The notes beneath the pieces are model-generated. The model made no database searches and was not told the origin of the DNA. It worked only from the letters and a program-made list of their open reading frames with translations. DNA of 64,000 bases from Linanthus parryae (lineage: Eukaryota; Streptophyta; Magnoliopsida; Ericales; Polemoniaceae). Below, piece by piece: positions 19,326-30,802 of the stretch (positions are counted from its first letter, which is position 1; each line of letters opens with the position of its first letter). The translations under genes were made by a program, and so were the position numbers. The stretch spans positions 10,351,922 through 10,415,921 of the forward strand of contig JALGPY010000012.1 of assembly GCA_023055425.1 (NCBI GenBank), read 5' to 3'.

Positions 19326-21184
19326 ATGGAGCGCAAGTCTAAAAGGATAAAGCAGCAAGGTCAGACTTCCGGTAAAAGGACAAAGAGGAAGGCTAACAGA
19401 AAGATCACCATTCATGGATCAAATTCAGAAGAACCAGCCAGTGTCCATGAGACTTCACCTCCCTCAAAGAAGGTCAAGAAGGGAAAGGAATTTAAAAAAG
19501 AACCATTAGTTGAATGACCTTCTGAGTCTGCTACAGAAGAAGTGGTGAAGACCAAAGAACAGGGGAGTATGGATCTGGTAGAAGAATCAAGCAAGAAGAA
19601 GAAGGAAGTAGCTGTTGAGAAATGTGGAAATAAGAGTGTACCATCTTCAAATGAGAACAAAGATGATGAGAAGAAGGGTGAAGCAGCTCCAGAGATGAAA
19701 AGAGTGAAACACAGTGCAGTGAAGACGAATAAGACAGCAAAATTTTGTAAGAACATGTTACCTGATTCTTGATTTGCTAATTCAGAGGTTAAGAATGTAT
19801 GGATGGATGGGTATGCATCATCCAAAGTATCCTTCAGTAGTCTAATTAATACAGAATTGCTGGATTTATTGGACTTAGAAAACATTAAGAATTTGAGGAA
19901 ATCATCTGTTGGAAGTATGTTAAATCCACCATCTGAGGCTTATCCTAGGCTGACCAGACTGTTTTATCTGAACTTAGTTCAAGAAATGGATTATAGTGAT
20001 AGGTATATTCTTACCTGGTGTTGATATTAAGCTGGATCACAAGGTATTTGCCAAAGTTTTGTTAGTACCTTTAAAATATAAGGTTAGTGATCACCCTGAT
20101 AGGAAGGAGATTTTGGAGAAGGCCAAAGCCTTGTTTTTCTTGGAGGGAACCCTACTGAACCAAAACATTTAACACACTTTGTGTTTACCTGTGAAGCCAA
20201 AATCTTGTTTTCTTTCATTATGAGATGTGTAGTTCCCAGGGAATATTCCAAAGAGTTGGTGACAGATAAGGTGTTGATTCTGATGTATCTAATATGTCAA
20301 GGATTTGAAAATGATCTACCCACTGTTGTGATGGAGCATATGGTATACTGTGGCACTAGGACTAGGAACCATTCCCTTCCTTATGCCAATTTATTACCTT
20401 TGTTTTTCAAACTCTTTGGAGGACGAGGAGAAGATTACTACTGGTTTTGGGGTGGTTGATGAGGCATCTCTTCAAAGGATTGGGATAATTCATACTGTAA
20501 AAGGAAAATGGAAATTCTATTCTGAATTGAGTCCTAAAGAGTTGAAAGAGAAAGAGTTTATCAAACTTAGAGCTGCTACAACCCCCAGAGTGCCTGGTAA
20601 TTTGGATTTCTCACAAGTACTGGACAAAGTTGAAGTGTTGGAAGATGGAGTGGAAGATCTGAGAGAAGGGTTGTTTGATCTGTCTACTGATTTCACCAAG
20701 TTCAAAGGTTTGGTGAAAAAAAATCTAGACATCATTATCAAATGATTGAACCGAGAGAAAATACCCTCTTCAGAGAGCAGAGATACTAGTATTGATTCAA
20801 TGAGGTCAATGGAGAATTTATTAAGAAGAAGAAGAAGAAGAAGAAACCAGTTCCAATTGTTCTTACTTCAAAGGATCTTTTTGATCAATCTGATGATGAG
20901 CCTATTAATGAAGAAAATGTTGCAGAGATTGCTGAAAAGGAAGCAGCTGATTTGGATAAGCTTGTTGATGAAGTGGTTGATAAAATGCAAGCTGAATCTG
21001 AAGAAGCACAGTGTAAGGCTGCTGAAGAAAAAGGAGAACACAGAGAAGAACAAGCTGAAGAAGATTCAGAGGCTGAATCAGTTGAAGAGGAACAGGAAGA
21101 AGCTCAGGACAAGGTAAAAGGAACAGCTAAGCCTGGAAATAAGTCTGCAAAGAAGGACCCTGAAGCTGAATCTTCAAAGCCTTG
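19326..21184 (+). pseudogene. Element A third ORF (ORF3), broken
   Basis: The start ATG at 19326 (MERKSKRIKQQGQTSGKRTKRKANRK) is kept. The order is a basic Lys/Arg-rich N-terminus, an acidic/Ser region, then PDS.FANSEVKNVWMDGYASSK, SVGSMLNPPSEAYPRLTRLFYLNLVQEMDYSDRYILT and a PGVDIKLDHKVFAKVLLVP segment. It continues with EHMVYCGTRTRNHSLPYANLL, a helical region with KVEVLEDGVEDLREGLFDLS, a lysine run and a highly acidic coiled-coil tail (ADLDKLVDEVVDKMQAESEE). Stops at about 19515, 19770 and 20170 and several frameshifts break it. The FYLNL...GV...VP...LPYANLL pattern resembles the putative plant transposon protein family found beside many plant elements. Function is unknown. Confidence 0.75.
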
Positions 21185-21567
21185 AGGCCACCCTTCTTTT
21201 TCTTTCTATATTTCTTCAAAGTCCTGAAGTTTGTTAAATTTTAAATTTTTTGTTTTTTTTAAAACACTCTGAACTAGATCCTACATTTCTTCTACTCTTT
21301 TGATGAAAGTCAAAAAGGGAAGAAGATTATGTGTTTATGTTAAATATGTGTAATAATTCTGAGTAGAATGTTGAATAATTGTAGGATTGCTGGTTTGGTC
21401 ATTGCTATGCTATGCAGATTTTTGTTCAAATGCTATGTTATATGTTATGTTCACTTATTTTAAAACTGTTACCAGAACTGGTGAATCACTTGTGTTTTTG
21501 AGTTGCAGGAAAATTGTTCATAATCTGGAATTTTGTAATGTGTTTTTTCTTTCATCAAGGGGAAGAT
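21185..21567 (+). other. Element A 3' untranslated region with polypurine tracts
   Basis: No coding sequence is supported. Two purine tracts occur: AAAAAGGGAAGAAGA near 21310-21325, and AAGGGGAAGA at 21558-21567 directly before the LTR start TGATAG. Sireviruses typically carry repeated polypurine tracts before the 3' LTR. Confidence 0.6.
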
Positions 21568-23066
21568 TGATAGATCTGAAGCTTTTTGGTATTTACATAT
21601 GGATAGTTATGCAGAAGAAGCTTATATTCCTTGATGATGAAAGCCAGAAACACAGGCTAGACATATTGAAAATATTTCTAAGTGCCAAAGCTTCAAAGAT
21701 TTGAGGCACTGTAGCATTGCTTATATATTTGTGTATATTACTAACTGTTCTGTGCAGATCTTGGTTTTTAATATGAACTGAGTTATACAACTCTAAATAT
21801 AACACTATGCAAGTATTAGTAATACTTGTTTCGGATGGATTAACATCATATGCAGGATTGAGTTGAATTGAAACACAAAATATCATACTGATGAACTAGC
21901 AGACAAAGCTTCAAAGCTTTGAGATTCACTGAGTACTCTTCATTGTTTAGTTCATCTGACTAAATCTATGTATGCAGATTATTTCTGTGGGATTCAGAAC
22001 TTGTTCCAAAATGTGTTGATGATTTATTCATTAGATTGGATGTATTAGCTAAGTTTATTTTCAGACAAAACCTAGCCCAGTTTTTCTCATGAACTGTTAG
22101 CTTTTTCATGATCAGATCTTGATGCTAGTTTGTATGGATATTGTTTGATCTTGTTTGTTGAGTGTATGCAGGTTTTTTTGGGCATTCCAACGTCCATGAA
22201 CAAATCAAATAGCTATCCAAACATAGCTGCTGAAAGAAGCATATCAGAGGAGAGAATTTTTAAGAATTCAGTTCCTAAAATCTCTCAGGTTGTTGCAGAC
22301 TGTTACTTAAGGGATTAGTTTTTTGAATTTGAGAGATTTACAGAGAGACTGAGACTGATCTTCGTGACATTTGAAGAGAGCTATAAACAGGGGATATCAA
22401 TTCATTCAAATCTTCATATTCATTAGGCCATTGACAATGTAGAAGCAATATCATTCATCAAAGATTGAAGAACACTTCCAAGCTTGTTTTGCTTATGTGT
22501 TTTCTGTGTTCTTCACACTTGTACTAAATTTGTATTATCATTCTGTGTTTTTAAACCTCATAAGCTTATAATTTAAGTTGTTCAAGTGAACAACAATGAG
22601 GTTCATATTGTTTCTACAGGTTGTAGCTGGAACTAGATAGGTTGTATAGGTGAAAGGTAGCTCACTTAGGCTTGAGATCTAGGGATAAATTTGGGTCATT
22701 AATAAGAAGTTTTGTTTGAATACTGGAGGGATAAGATCCCTCAGGCAGAGTCTAGGTCCAGTTGTGACTGAACTCTGTAAAATCCTTGTGTTCTTGTTGC
22801 TTACTTTTTGTTCTTTCCATCCAGTCTAAACAGGAAGTTTCAAAGCTTTGGAGCTTTCCAAATCTCAAAGCTTTGAAGCCTCTGTATTCTACAGTTATTT
22901 CTCTGAGTTTCTCTAAACAGTTTTAAAACTTTCAGATATCAACGACATATTCTACTCAAGTTTTTAAAAGACTATGTTTTAGCAAAAGTTAGCATACTCC
23001 ATTCAACCCCCCCCCCCCCTTATAGAGTATTTAGATCCCGCTTTATACTTACATTACAAACTGTCA
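21568..23066 (+). repeat. LTR shared by elements A and B (about 1.5 kb)
   Basis: It starts TGATAGATCTGAAGC after a purine tract and ends AAACTGTCA two bases before a primer site. Upstream lies A's internal region and downstream B's internal region, so one LTR serves as A's 3' and B's 5' LTR. A TATA-like TATAAACAGGGG lies at 22382. The 3' part has the Sirevirus motif CAACCCCC with an expanded C run (about 23007-23020), then TAGAGTATTTAGAT. TCAAAGCTTTGA palindromes occur at 21907-21922, 22841-22850 and 22865-22876. The exact 5' boundary rests on the purine tract only, because both copies have the same upstream sequence. Confidence 0.8.
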
Positions 23067-23068
23067 AT

Positions 23069-23080
23069 TGGTATCAGAGC
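23069..23080 (+). promoter_or_regulatory. Element B primer binding site for initiator tRNA-Met
   Basis: TGGTATCAGAGC is exact and lies two bases (AT) after the LTR end CA. This is the canonical copia primer site and fixes the LTR end at 23066. Confidence 0.97.
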
Positions 23081-23112
23081 TTTGGGTCACTGTTTAAGGA
23101 TCCAACAATCTT

Positions 23113-24150
23113 GTGAGTAACGTAGGTGATGGAGGATTCCCACAGGGAAGAGCAGCTAATAGACCTCCATTGTTCTGTGGTGATAACTTTGTGCATTGGA
23201 AGGCATTGAAGAAAATGTTCATCATAGATCAGGACATGGAACTATGGTCTATTGTTGTGAATGGCCCAAACTTGTTCCATACTACTACGAATGGAGTTAG
23301 AACTGTCAAACCTGATGAAGATCTCTCGGTTACTGAACTGGAAAAGGTATCAAATAATTACAAAGATTTGAACTTATTATATTGTGCTCTTAGTGAAGAT
23401 GAGTTTAACAGGATATCCAACTGCAAAAATGCAAAAGAGATCTGGGATGAGTAAATTGTTACTTATGAAGGAACTAGCCAAGTCAAGCAGACAAAGATCA
23501 ATATCCTTTTGAGACACTATGAACTGTTTAAGATGAAGATTGATGAATCCCTCAAAGATATGTTCAAAAGGTTTACATATGTTGTGAATAATTTGGATTC
23601 ATTGGGGAAAGTCTTCTCAAATGAAGAAAAGGACAGGAAGATTCTCAGAAGTTTGGCCAAGGCCAAATGGCAGCCTAAAACAACTGCAATTGAGGAGTCT
23701 AAGGATTTAAGCATCTTGGAACTTGATGATCTGCAAGGAAAATTTCTCACTCATGAGATCTCCATGAAGAAGGTTGATGGTGAACTGAGTGACAACCTCA
23801 AGAACCTGGCACTCAAGGCAAACGACAATGAAAAATCTCAATGCCATGAACAGGAGGATGATGATGATGATGATGAAGCCTTAGCCCTGATTTCCAAGGC
23901 CTTGGCCAGAATTCTGAAGAAGAAGAGAAACTTTGGAAACAAGGTCTATAGCAAAGAGAAATTCAGATACTCAACCAGCAAGGATCAGAAAGGTAAGTCT
24001 ACTTCACATTCATATAAACCTAAAGTAATGAATTGTTATGAATGTGGAGATGCGGACCATCCGGTAAGAGATTATCCTCCAAAAAAGAAAAGCAGAAAAT
24101 TTCCTAAGAAGGAAAATGACAACAGAAGAAAGAAGGCAATGGTTGCCTAA
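23113..24150 (+). pseudogene. Element B Gag, N-terminal part
   Basis: Homology to C0 Gag begins at 23113 (SNVGDGGFPQGRAANRPPLF), but the ancestral ATG is GTG here, so the start is lost. Then come FVHWKALKKMFIIDQDMELW and DEFNRISNCKNAKEIWDE, followed by a TAA stop (23452). The second frame (23509-24150) has LRHYELFKMKIDESLKDMFKRF, LRSLAKAKWQPKTTAIEESKDL and an acidic DDDDDE run. A first zinc knuckle CYECGDADHPVRDY has its last Cys replaced by Tyr. It is a UBN2-type copia capsid and nucleocapsid. Confidence 0.88.
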
Positions 24151-24999
24151 TGGAGTGATTCAGAATCTTCAGACTCGGACTCTTATGAAGAGCAAGCCAA
24201 TCTTTTTTTTAATGGCTGGACATCAAGAAGATCACTCTACTGAGAAGCCAATTGAAGATATGGCATAGAATCTTTTATCTAGTTCTTCTGAAGCTTTACC
24301 TGAAATCCTCAAAATCATATTTTTGAATGAGTAAAGTTACGGGAATGAGATTGATTCCTTGAAAGTAAAGGTTCATGAGCAAGCAAAATAAAATTTAGAT
24401 TTGGTTTCTCAAAACAAATGTCTTGAAGCTAATAAGTTGAAAATTGATAGTGACTTCAAAGCCTTGGTCATAGATTCAAATCTTTGAAATCACATGTTAA
24501 AGAAGTTGTTGATCAAAACACTCTTTTAACCGAAAAATTTGTTGATCTAAAGAGTCATTCAGATGATTTAGAACAATAGAACACTTCATTGACTAGTGAG
24601 CTTTAAGAATCTAAGAAAATTCTTTCAACTTTCGCTGGCTCAGAACATAAGCTAAATCTTATGCCTGTAGGAAGTATGCATTCTGTATACAAAAGTGGAA
24701 TTGGATATAATCCAAATTTTCCAAAAGAAACCAAGCCACATTTTTAAGATCAGAAAGCAGACATTCTCGAAAGTGTCATTATTGTGGTAAAATCGGACAT
24801 GTGAAATTAACTTGCCCCTTTAGAAGGACAGAACCTCATATAATGAGGAACACCTATCCTTATCAGCTTTAGGGACAAGTGAAGCAATTTGGGTTCCAAA
24901 AGTATTTAGACCACTTAACATGGTTGATTCTGAGTATGAATCCAAATTCTACACTTGGTCTAATAGCATGTTAAGGCATTGATTGAATTTTGCAGGATG
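24151..24999 (+). pseudogene. Element B Gag, C-terminal coiled coil and second knuckle
   Basis: Many stops occur. Traceable pieces include the coiled-coil section (about 24370-24660) where the palindrome-like GACTTCAAAGCCTTGGTC lies, and a second zinc knuckle at about 24776-24815, CHYCGKIGHVKLTC, with all four ligands intact. PFRR.EPHIMRNTYPYQL then precedes the protease. The C0 equivalent is at 3931-4347. Confidence 0.7.
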
Positions 25000-25397
25000 T
25001 CACCAAAGCTTTGAAAGATCATAAATGGATTTTGGATATTGGATGTTCCAGACACATGAGTGGAGGGAAATCTTTATTCACTGAGCTTGAAGAGAAATCA
25101 GAGGGAACAATCACACTTTGTGACAAAGTAAAGTGAAACATAATTGGTATAGGAAGTATTGGTAACAATTCTGCATATTGAATTTCAGATTTTTATCTAA
25201 TTGATGGTTTTATGTATAATTTATTGAGTATTTCTCAGCTTTGTGATAAAGGAAATAAGGTAGTCTTTGACAAGGAGAATTGTGTGGTGCAAAATGAAAA
25301 ATTTGCCATTTGCATACTCACTGCTCCCAGGTAACATAATGTTTATACACTATGTACTGACAAAGTTGCAGGAGATGGTCCAAAATGTCTCAAAGCT
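25000..25397 (+). pseudogene. Element B protease and GAG-pre-integrase
   Basis: The protease motif at about 25021-25090 reads HKWILDIGCSRHMSGGKSLF. The active-site triplet is D-I-G rather than D-S-G or D-T-G, as in C0. Stops follow (TGA near 25134, TGA near 25178), then LLSISQLCDKGNKVVFDKENCVVQNEKF of the GAG-pre-integrase. A perfect TCAAAGCTTTGA palindrome at 25390-25401 encodes the LKALK peptide directly before the integrase. Confidence 0.8.
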
Positions 25398-26253
25398 TTG
25401 AAGGATGACTCAAAGTTTTGGAAGATAATACTTGGTCATATAATCATGCATACTATGAAAAAACTCATCTCAAAAGATCTGGTAAGGATATTACCAATCC
25501 TGAAATTCAAAGATGATGAGATTTGCAAGGCATGCACTCAAGGTAAACAGACCAGAAGTTCATTCAAGCCAAAGAACTTTGTAAGTACTTCTAGAACTTT
25601 AAAATTGATGCACTTGGACTTGTGTGGTCCTATGAGGGTTCAAACACCCAAAGGTAAGAGATATATGCTTGTTGTGGTTGATGATTATTCCAAATTTACT
25701 TGGGTTATGTTTATTAGAGATAAGTCTGAAGCATTATCTGAATTTTCAAAGCTTTGTAAAGAGCTTCACAATTTGAAAAATCTACCTGTTGCATCTATAA
25801 GGAGTGATCATGGTACGGAATTTTATCAACTTGATTTTGATTTATTCTGTGCAAAGCATGGCATCTCACACAAATTTTCTGCACCTAGAACTCCTCAGCA
25901 AAATGGTGTAGTTGAGAGGAAAAATAGAACTCTTGAAGACATGTCTAGAACAATGTTACTGCCAACTATGTGCTCAATAGAGTTTGATCAGACATATTTT
26001 GAATAAAACTCCTTATGAATTATTTAAAGGAAGAAAGCCTAGTGTTGCTTATTTTAAGCCTTTTGGCTGTACTTGTTTTGTGCATAACAATGGCAAATAT
26101 AATCTTGGTAAGTTCGATGCTAGAAGTGATGAATGTGTTTTTCTTGGCTATTCTCAAACTAGCAAAGCTTACAGGGTTTACGACAAGAGAACTAAGATTG
26201 TAGAGGAGAGTATTCATGTAATTTTTGATGAAAATACTGATGACTCTGAGTGA
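25398..26253 (+). pseudogene. Element B integrase
   Basis: The frame 25398-26006 has a damaged zinc domain (FWKIILGHIIMHTMKKL in place of the HRKLGH motif, CKACTQGK kept). The catalytic core is intact in motif: LMHLDLCGPMR, VDDYSKFTWVMF, SIRSDHGTEFYQLDFDLF, PQQNGVVERKNRTLEDM. A short deletion follows DMSRTMLL (the NFPK.. segment is missing), and a frameshift leads to 25984-26253 (NKTPYELFKGRKP, FDARSDECVFLGYSQTSKAYRVYDKR). Confidence 0.88.
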
Positions 26254-27509
26254 ACGTTTTGCAGATCTCAATTTGAATAAGTATGAGGCTAATTTTGACT
26301 ATGAGAGATTCAATAGAAGCAAAACTAAACAGCAGAACTATTCAGAAGAATCTCAAGGCCTTGAACCACTGGCTGAGCCAAAATCTGAAAGCCTTGAGAC
26401 TGAGACTGACAGGAAATATGATGCTCCTTCTATTGTGTCAAGAACTCAAAGCCTTGAAGGATCATACACTTGGACACCCAGAAAAAAGTTTAAATACTTA
26501 TCAGATCACCCTGCAGAGAATATCATATCAGACCTAACTACCGGAACTCAGAGAAGAGGCCAACTGAGGAATTTGTGTGCTTTCAGTGCTTTTGTATCAC
26601 TTATTAAGACCAAGAATGAAAAATAAGCACTAGAAGATGGAAGTTGGATCATTGCAATGTAGAATGAGCTGAATGTGTTTGAAAGGAACAAAGTTTGGAA
26701 TTTGGTTCCTAGACCAAAGGATCAATCAGTGATTGGAACAACATGGGTGTTCAGAAACAAACTTGATGAAAAATGTAAGGTAATGAGGAATAAAGCAAGA
26801 CTGGTTGCACAGGGGGATATAATCAAGAATAAGTCATTGACTATGAAGAAACATTTGCCCATGTTGCAAGTTTAGAGGTTATCAGAATACTTCTTGCATT
26901 TTCATCACATAATCATATAAAACTGTTTCAAATGGATGTCAAATGTGCTTTTCTAAATGGATATTTACAAGAAGAAGTATATGTTGCTCAACCACCAGGT
27001 TTTGAAAATGACACCTTTTTCGGATCATATTTACAAATTAGATAAGCCTTGTATGGACTTAAGAAAGCTCCGAAGGCTTGGTATGAAAGGCTCTCTAATT
27101 TTTTACTGGAAAATGGTTTCAAGAGAGGACTTGTTGACAAAACTCTTTTTATCAAGAATCATGATAAGGATCTGTTAGTTGTATAGATATATGTTAATGA
27201 AATTCTATTTGGTGCTGCTAATGATGCTCTTTAAAAAGAGTTTTCAAGTCTAATGTGCAGGGAATTTGAGATGAGTTTGATGGGAGAACATAATTTCTTT
27301 CTTGGACTTCATGTGCATCAAATGAAGAAAGGATTTTTTGTGCATCAAGGGAAATACACCCAGGACTTGTTAAACAAATATAACATGTCACATTCCAAGG
27401 TAGTTCATACTCCTATGAGTTCATCATTGTCTTTAGACAAAGACATAACTGGTAAGAGTGTGAACCAAACGGATTATAGAGGTATGATTGGTTCACTTCT
27501 GTATCTAAC
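26254..27509 (+). pseudogene. Element B reverse transcriptase, part before the MITE
   Basis: A linker (26225-26626) carries palindrome-derived sequence (SQGLEPLAEPKSESLETE). RT begins with NVFERNKVWNLVPRPKDQSVIGTTWVFRNKLDEKCKV (26675-26875). The catalytic region is frameshifted, with MDVKCAFLNGYLQEEVYVAQPPGF traceable at 26934-27002. The active site reads IYVNEILFGA, so YVDD has become YVNE. The C-terminal part starts at 27253 (REFEMSLMGEHNFFLGLHVHQMKKG). Dead copy. Confidence 0.88.
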
Positions 27510-28190
27510 TAGGGGTGCAACTTGAACGGGTTGAACCATACCAACCCGAACCCAGCCCGGACTAAATTCGGGCTTGGGCACATGTTTTGAGTAATTTAGA
27601 TGGGCTCGGGAAAAAATTCTCAACCCGAGTTGCAATTAGGGTCGGGCATGGGTACAATATTAAATGACGGACTAGTCTGAATTGCCAGATTTGTATACTC
27701 ATTACCTATAAATGTTATTATTTTTTGGAGAGAATTATATAGCATATTTATCAAGAATTTATTATGAGTGATATTTTTAATTATGTTTATGTTCTTAGCT
27801 AATAGATTATTTTTTTCACAAATATTAATATTCTCCTGTATACATGGATAATCTTTTAGTTCACTCTAACAATACATAGTCATTATTTTTTAGCCTTCAA
27901 TAAAATATTTAAAGTTTCTATGTTCAGTATATACTTTATATGTAAGTTATTAATTTAATTTTAAGGAGACAATTTTAATTGAGTTGAATGTGATAATTAT
28001 GTTAATTTATTTAGTTTATGGGCTAGCCCGAATTAAACCGAACCCGAATTAGTTTGTTTGAATTCAGGCTTGGACGGGATGACGTTTCTTCTAACCCGGG
28101 CTGGGCTGGGCTTGGGCAACCCCGACTGAACTCGGGCTTGGGCTTGGAGAAGAATTTCAACCCGCCCAACCCGCCCGAGTTGCAGTCCTA
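27510..28190 (+). mobile_element. hAT-type MITE inserted in element B RT
   Basis: It begins TAGGGGTGCAACTTGAACGG and ends with the imperfect inverted copy (reverse complement TAGGACTGCAACTCGGGCGG). The 8-bp duplication is TATCTAAC (27502-27509) and TATCTAAA (28191-28198), one mismatch. Element A lacks the insert and reads TATCTAACTGCTAG at this point. GC-rich subterminal CCCGAACCCG-type repeats flank an AT-rich core with no ORF. Terminal TAGGG, 8-bp duplication and small size fit a non-autonomous hAT element. The orientation given is arbitrary. Confidence 0.9.
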
Positions 28191-28198
28191 TATCTAAA

Positions 28199-28831
28199 TG
28201 CTAGTAGACCAGATATTATGTTTAGTGTATGCATGTGTGCTAGATTTCAAGCTGATCCTAAAGAAAGTCATTTGATTGCTGTGAAAATGATCTTCAAATA
28301 TTTGAATGGAACCAAAGACTTGGGGATTTGGTATCCAAGAAGATCTAACTTTATGTTGAGTGGTTATTTAGATGCAGACTTTGCAGGATACATAGTAGAC
28401 AGAAAGAGCACTTCTGGATGTTGCAAGTTTCTTGGTTCATCATTGATTAGTTGGCATCAAAGAAGAAAAATTCAGTAGCTCTATCAACTGCAGAAGCTGA
28501 ATACATTGCAGCTAGAGCTTGTTGCTCTCGAGTTTTATGGATTGCTCAACAGCTAAGAGATCTTGGGTATGAATTCATAAATGTGCCAATCAACTGTGAC
28601 AATACAAGTGCCATTTCTGTATCAAAGAATCCAGTTCAGCATTCAAGGACAAAGCACATATATGTGAGACATCATTTTCTTAGAGATCATGGTGAAAAAG
28701 GTGATATTGTTCTATCTTTTATTTCTACTTCTAAGCAAATAGATGATATTTTCACTAAACCACTGCCAGATGAGAGGTATGGATCCCTAAGGCTTGAATT
28801 GGGTATGTTATACAAGGATGCATTGGTTTAG
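28199..28831 (+). pseudogene. Element B RT end and RNase H
   Basis: It continues RT after the MITE: ASRPDIMFSVCMCARFQADPKES. RNase H follows: SGYLDADFAGYIVDRKSTSG, a one-base frameshift near 28455, STAEAEYIAARACCSRVLWIAQQ, NCDNTSAISVSKNPVQHSRTKHIYVRHHF and FTKPLPDERYGS. The catalytic acidic residues are present, although the HIDVR motif reads HIYVR. The frame ends at 28831 (LYKDALV). Confidence 0.9.
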
Positions 28832-29252
28832 GGGGAGTATTAGTCTCTATGTATTGTATATGGTTAACTCTCAAAGCCTTGAGATCATAATTTCATAAGC
28901 CTTGAAAATATGGCTCAAAGCTTTGATGGTTTATTTGTTAGTCTGAAACTTCTCAAATCTTTGAACCACTGTTACACTGCTTTGATTAAGTGGCTATGCA
29001 TTTTTCTAAAAATTGGATCTTGGATTATTTTGTATTATCTTTTTAGATAATTACAGAATATCTCAAAAGTTCAGAGATTTTGACAAAATATCTTAGGAAA
29101 TCTTCTGCAATCTCTTTTGCATGCAAATCCCTTTTCAAATCAAACTCTTCTACCTACTTAAGCTAACTTCAAGGCTTATCTCTCTTATTCTCAACTTCTA
29201 TGTCTTCATCCCTCTCTCTCTTCTCTCAAACCCTCTCAAACCCTAACAAAAA
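28832..29252 (+). promoter_or_regulatory. Element B ORF3 upstream region and leader
   Basis: It is homologous to 18886-19325. It contains CTCAAAGCCTTGAGA (28871-28885), a near-palindrome GCTCAAAGCTTTGATGG and CTCAAATCTTTGAACC. The CT-rich leader TCTCTCTCTTCTCTCAAACCC... (29210-29250) ends at ATTGAG where element A has ATGGAG, so the ORF3 start codon is lost in B. Confidence 0.55.
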
Positions 29253-30771
29253 TTGAGCGCAATTCTGAAAGGATCAAGAAGCAAAGTCAGAATTCCAGTA
29301 AGAGGACAAAGAGGAAGGATAACAGAAAGATCACCATTCATGGACCAGATTCAGAAGACACAGCCAGTGTCCATGAAGCTTCACCTCCCTAAAATAAGGT
29401 CAAGAAGGGAAAGGAAGTTCAAGAAGAACCAGTGGTTGAATCAGATTATGAGTCTGCTACAAAAGAAGTGGTGAAGACCAAAGAACAGGGGTGTATGGAT
29501 CATGGATAAGAATCAAGCAAGAAGAAGAAAGAAGTGGTTTTTGAGAAAGGTGGAAATAAGAGTGTACCATCTTCAAAGGAGAAGAAAGCTGATGAGAAGA
29601 AAGGTGAAGCAACTCCAGAGAAGAATAGAGTGAAACACAATGCAGTGAAGACCAAGAAGACAACGAATTTTGGTAAGAACATGTTACCTGATTCCTGGTT
29701 TGTTAATTCGGAGGTTAAGAATGTATGGATGGATGGGTATGCATCATCCAAACTATCCTTTTGTAGTCTAATTAGTACTGAATTGTTGGATTTATTGGAC
29801 TTAGACTACACTAAGAATTTGAGGAAATCATCTGTTGGGAGTATGTTAAATCCACCACATGAGGCTTACCCTAGGCTGTCCAGACTATTTTATCTGAACT
29901 TAGTTCAAGAACTGGATGATAGTGATAGGTATATTCTTACATCAAAAGTGCCTGGTGTTGATATTAAGCTGGATCACAAGGTATTTGCCAAAGTTTTGGT
30001 AGTACCTTTAAAATATAAGGTTAGTGATCACCCTGATAGGAAGGAGATTTTGAGGAAGGACAAAGCCTTGTTTTTCTTGGAGGGAACCCTACTGAACCAA
30101 AACATTTAACACACTTTGTGTTTACCTGTGAAGCCAAAATCTTGTTTTTCTTTCATTATGAGATGTGTAGTTCCCAGGGAGTATTCCAAAGAGTTGGTGA
30201 CAGATAAGGTGTTGATTCTGGTGTATCTAATATGTTAAGGGTTTGAAAATGAACTACCCACAGTTATGATGGAGCATATGGTATACTGTGGCACTAGGAC
30301 TAGGAACCATTCCCTTCCTTACACCAATTTATTACATTTGTTTTTTAAACAATTTGGAGTCTCTTTGGAGGATGAGGAGAAGATTACTACTGGTTTTGGG
30401 GTGGTTGATGAGTCATCTCTTCAAAGGATTGGGATATTTCATACTGTCAAAGGAAAATAGAAATTCTATTCTGAGTTCAGTGCTATAGAGTTGAAAGAGA
30501 AAGAGTTTATCAAACCTAGAGCTGCTACAACCCCCAGAGTGCCCGGTAATTTGGATTTCTCACAAGTAATTGACAAAGTTGAAGTGTTGGAATATGGAGT
30601 GGAAGATCTGAGACAAGGTTTGTTTGATCTGTCTACTGATTTCACCAAGTTCAAAGGCTTGGTGAACAATAAGCTAGACATCATTATCAAAGGATTGAAC
30701 CTAGAGAAAACACACTCTTTAGAGATCAGAGACACTAGTATTGATTCAGATGAGGTCATTGGAGAAGTTCT

Positions 30772-30802
<31 letters not shown>

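Noticed and set aside
19240..19330. Host gene promoter suggested by the CT-rich leader with AAACCCTAA boxes
   Set aside because: It is repeated at 29200 and, more loosely, in C0 (519-640), always in front of ORF3, so it belongs to the element.
20868..21117. Leu/Lys-rich and Phe-rich open frames on both strands over the ORF3 tail
   Set aside because: Shadows of the GAA/AAG-rich coiled-coil coding sequence in other frames. The same shadows appear over 30833-31184.
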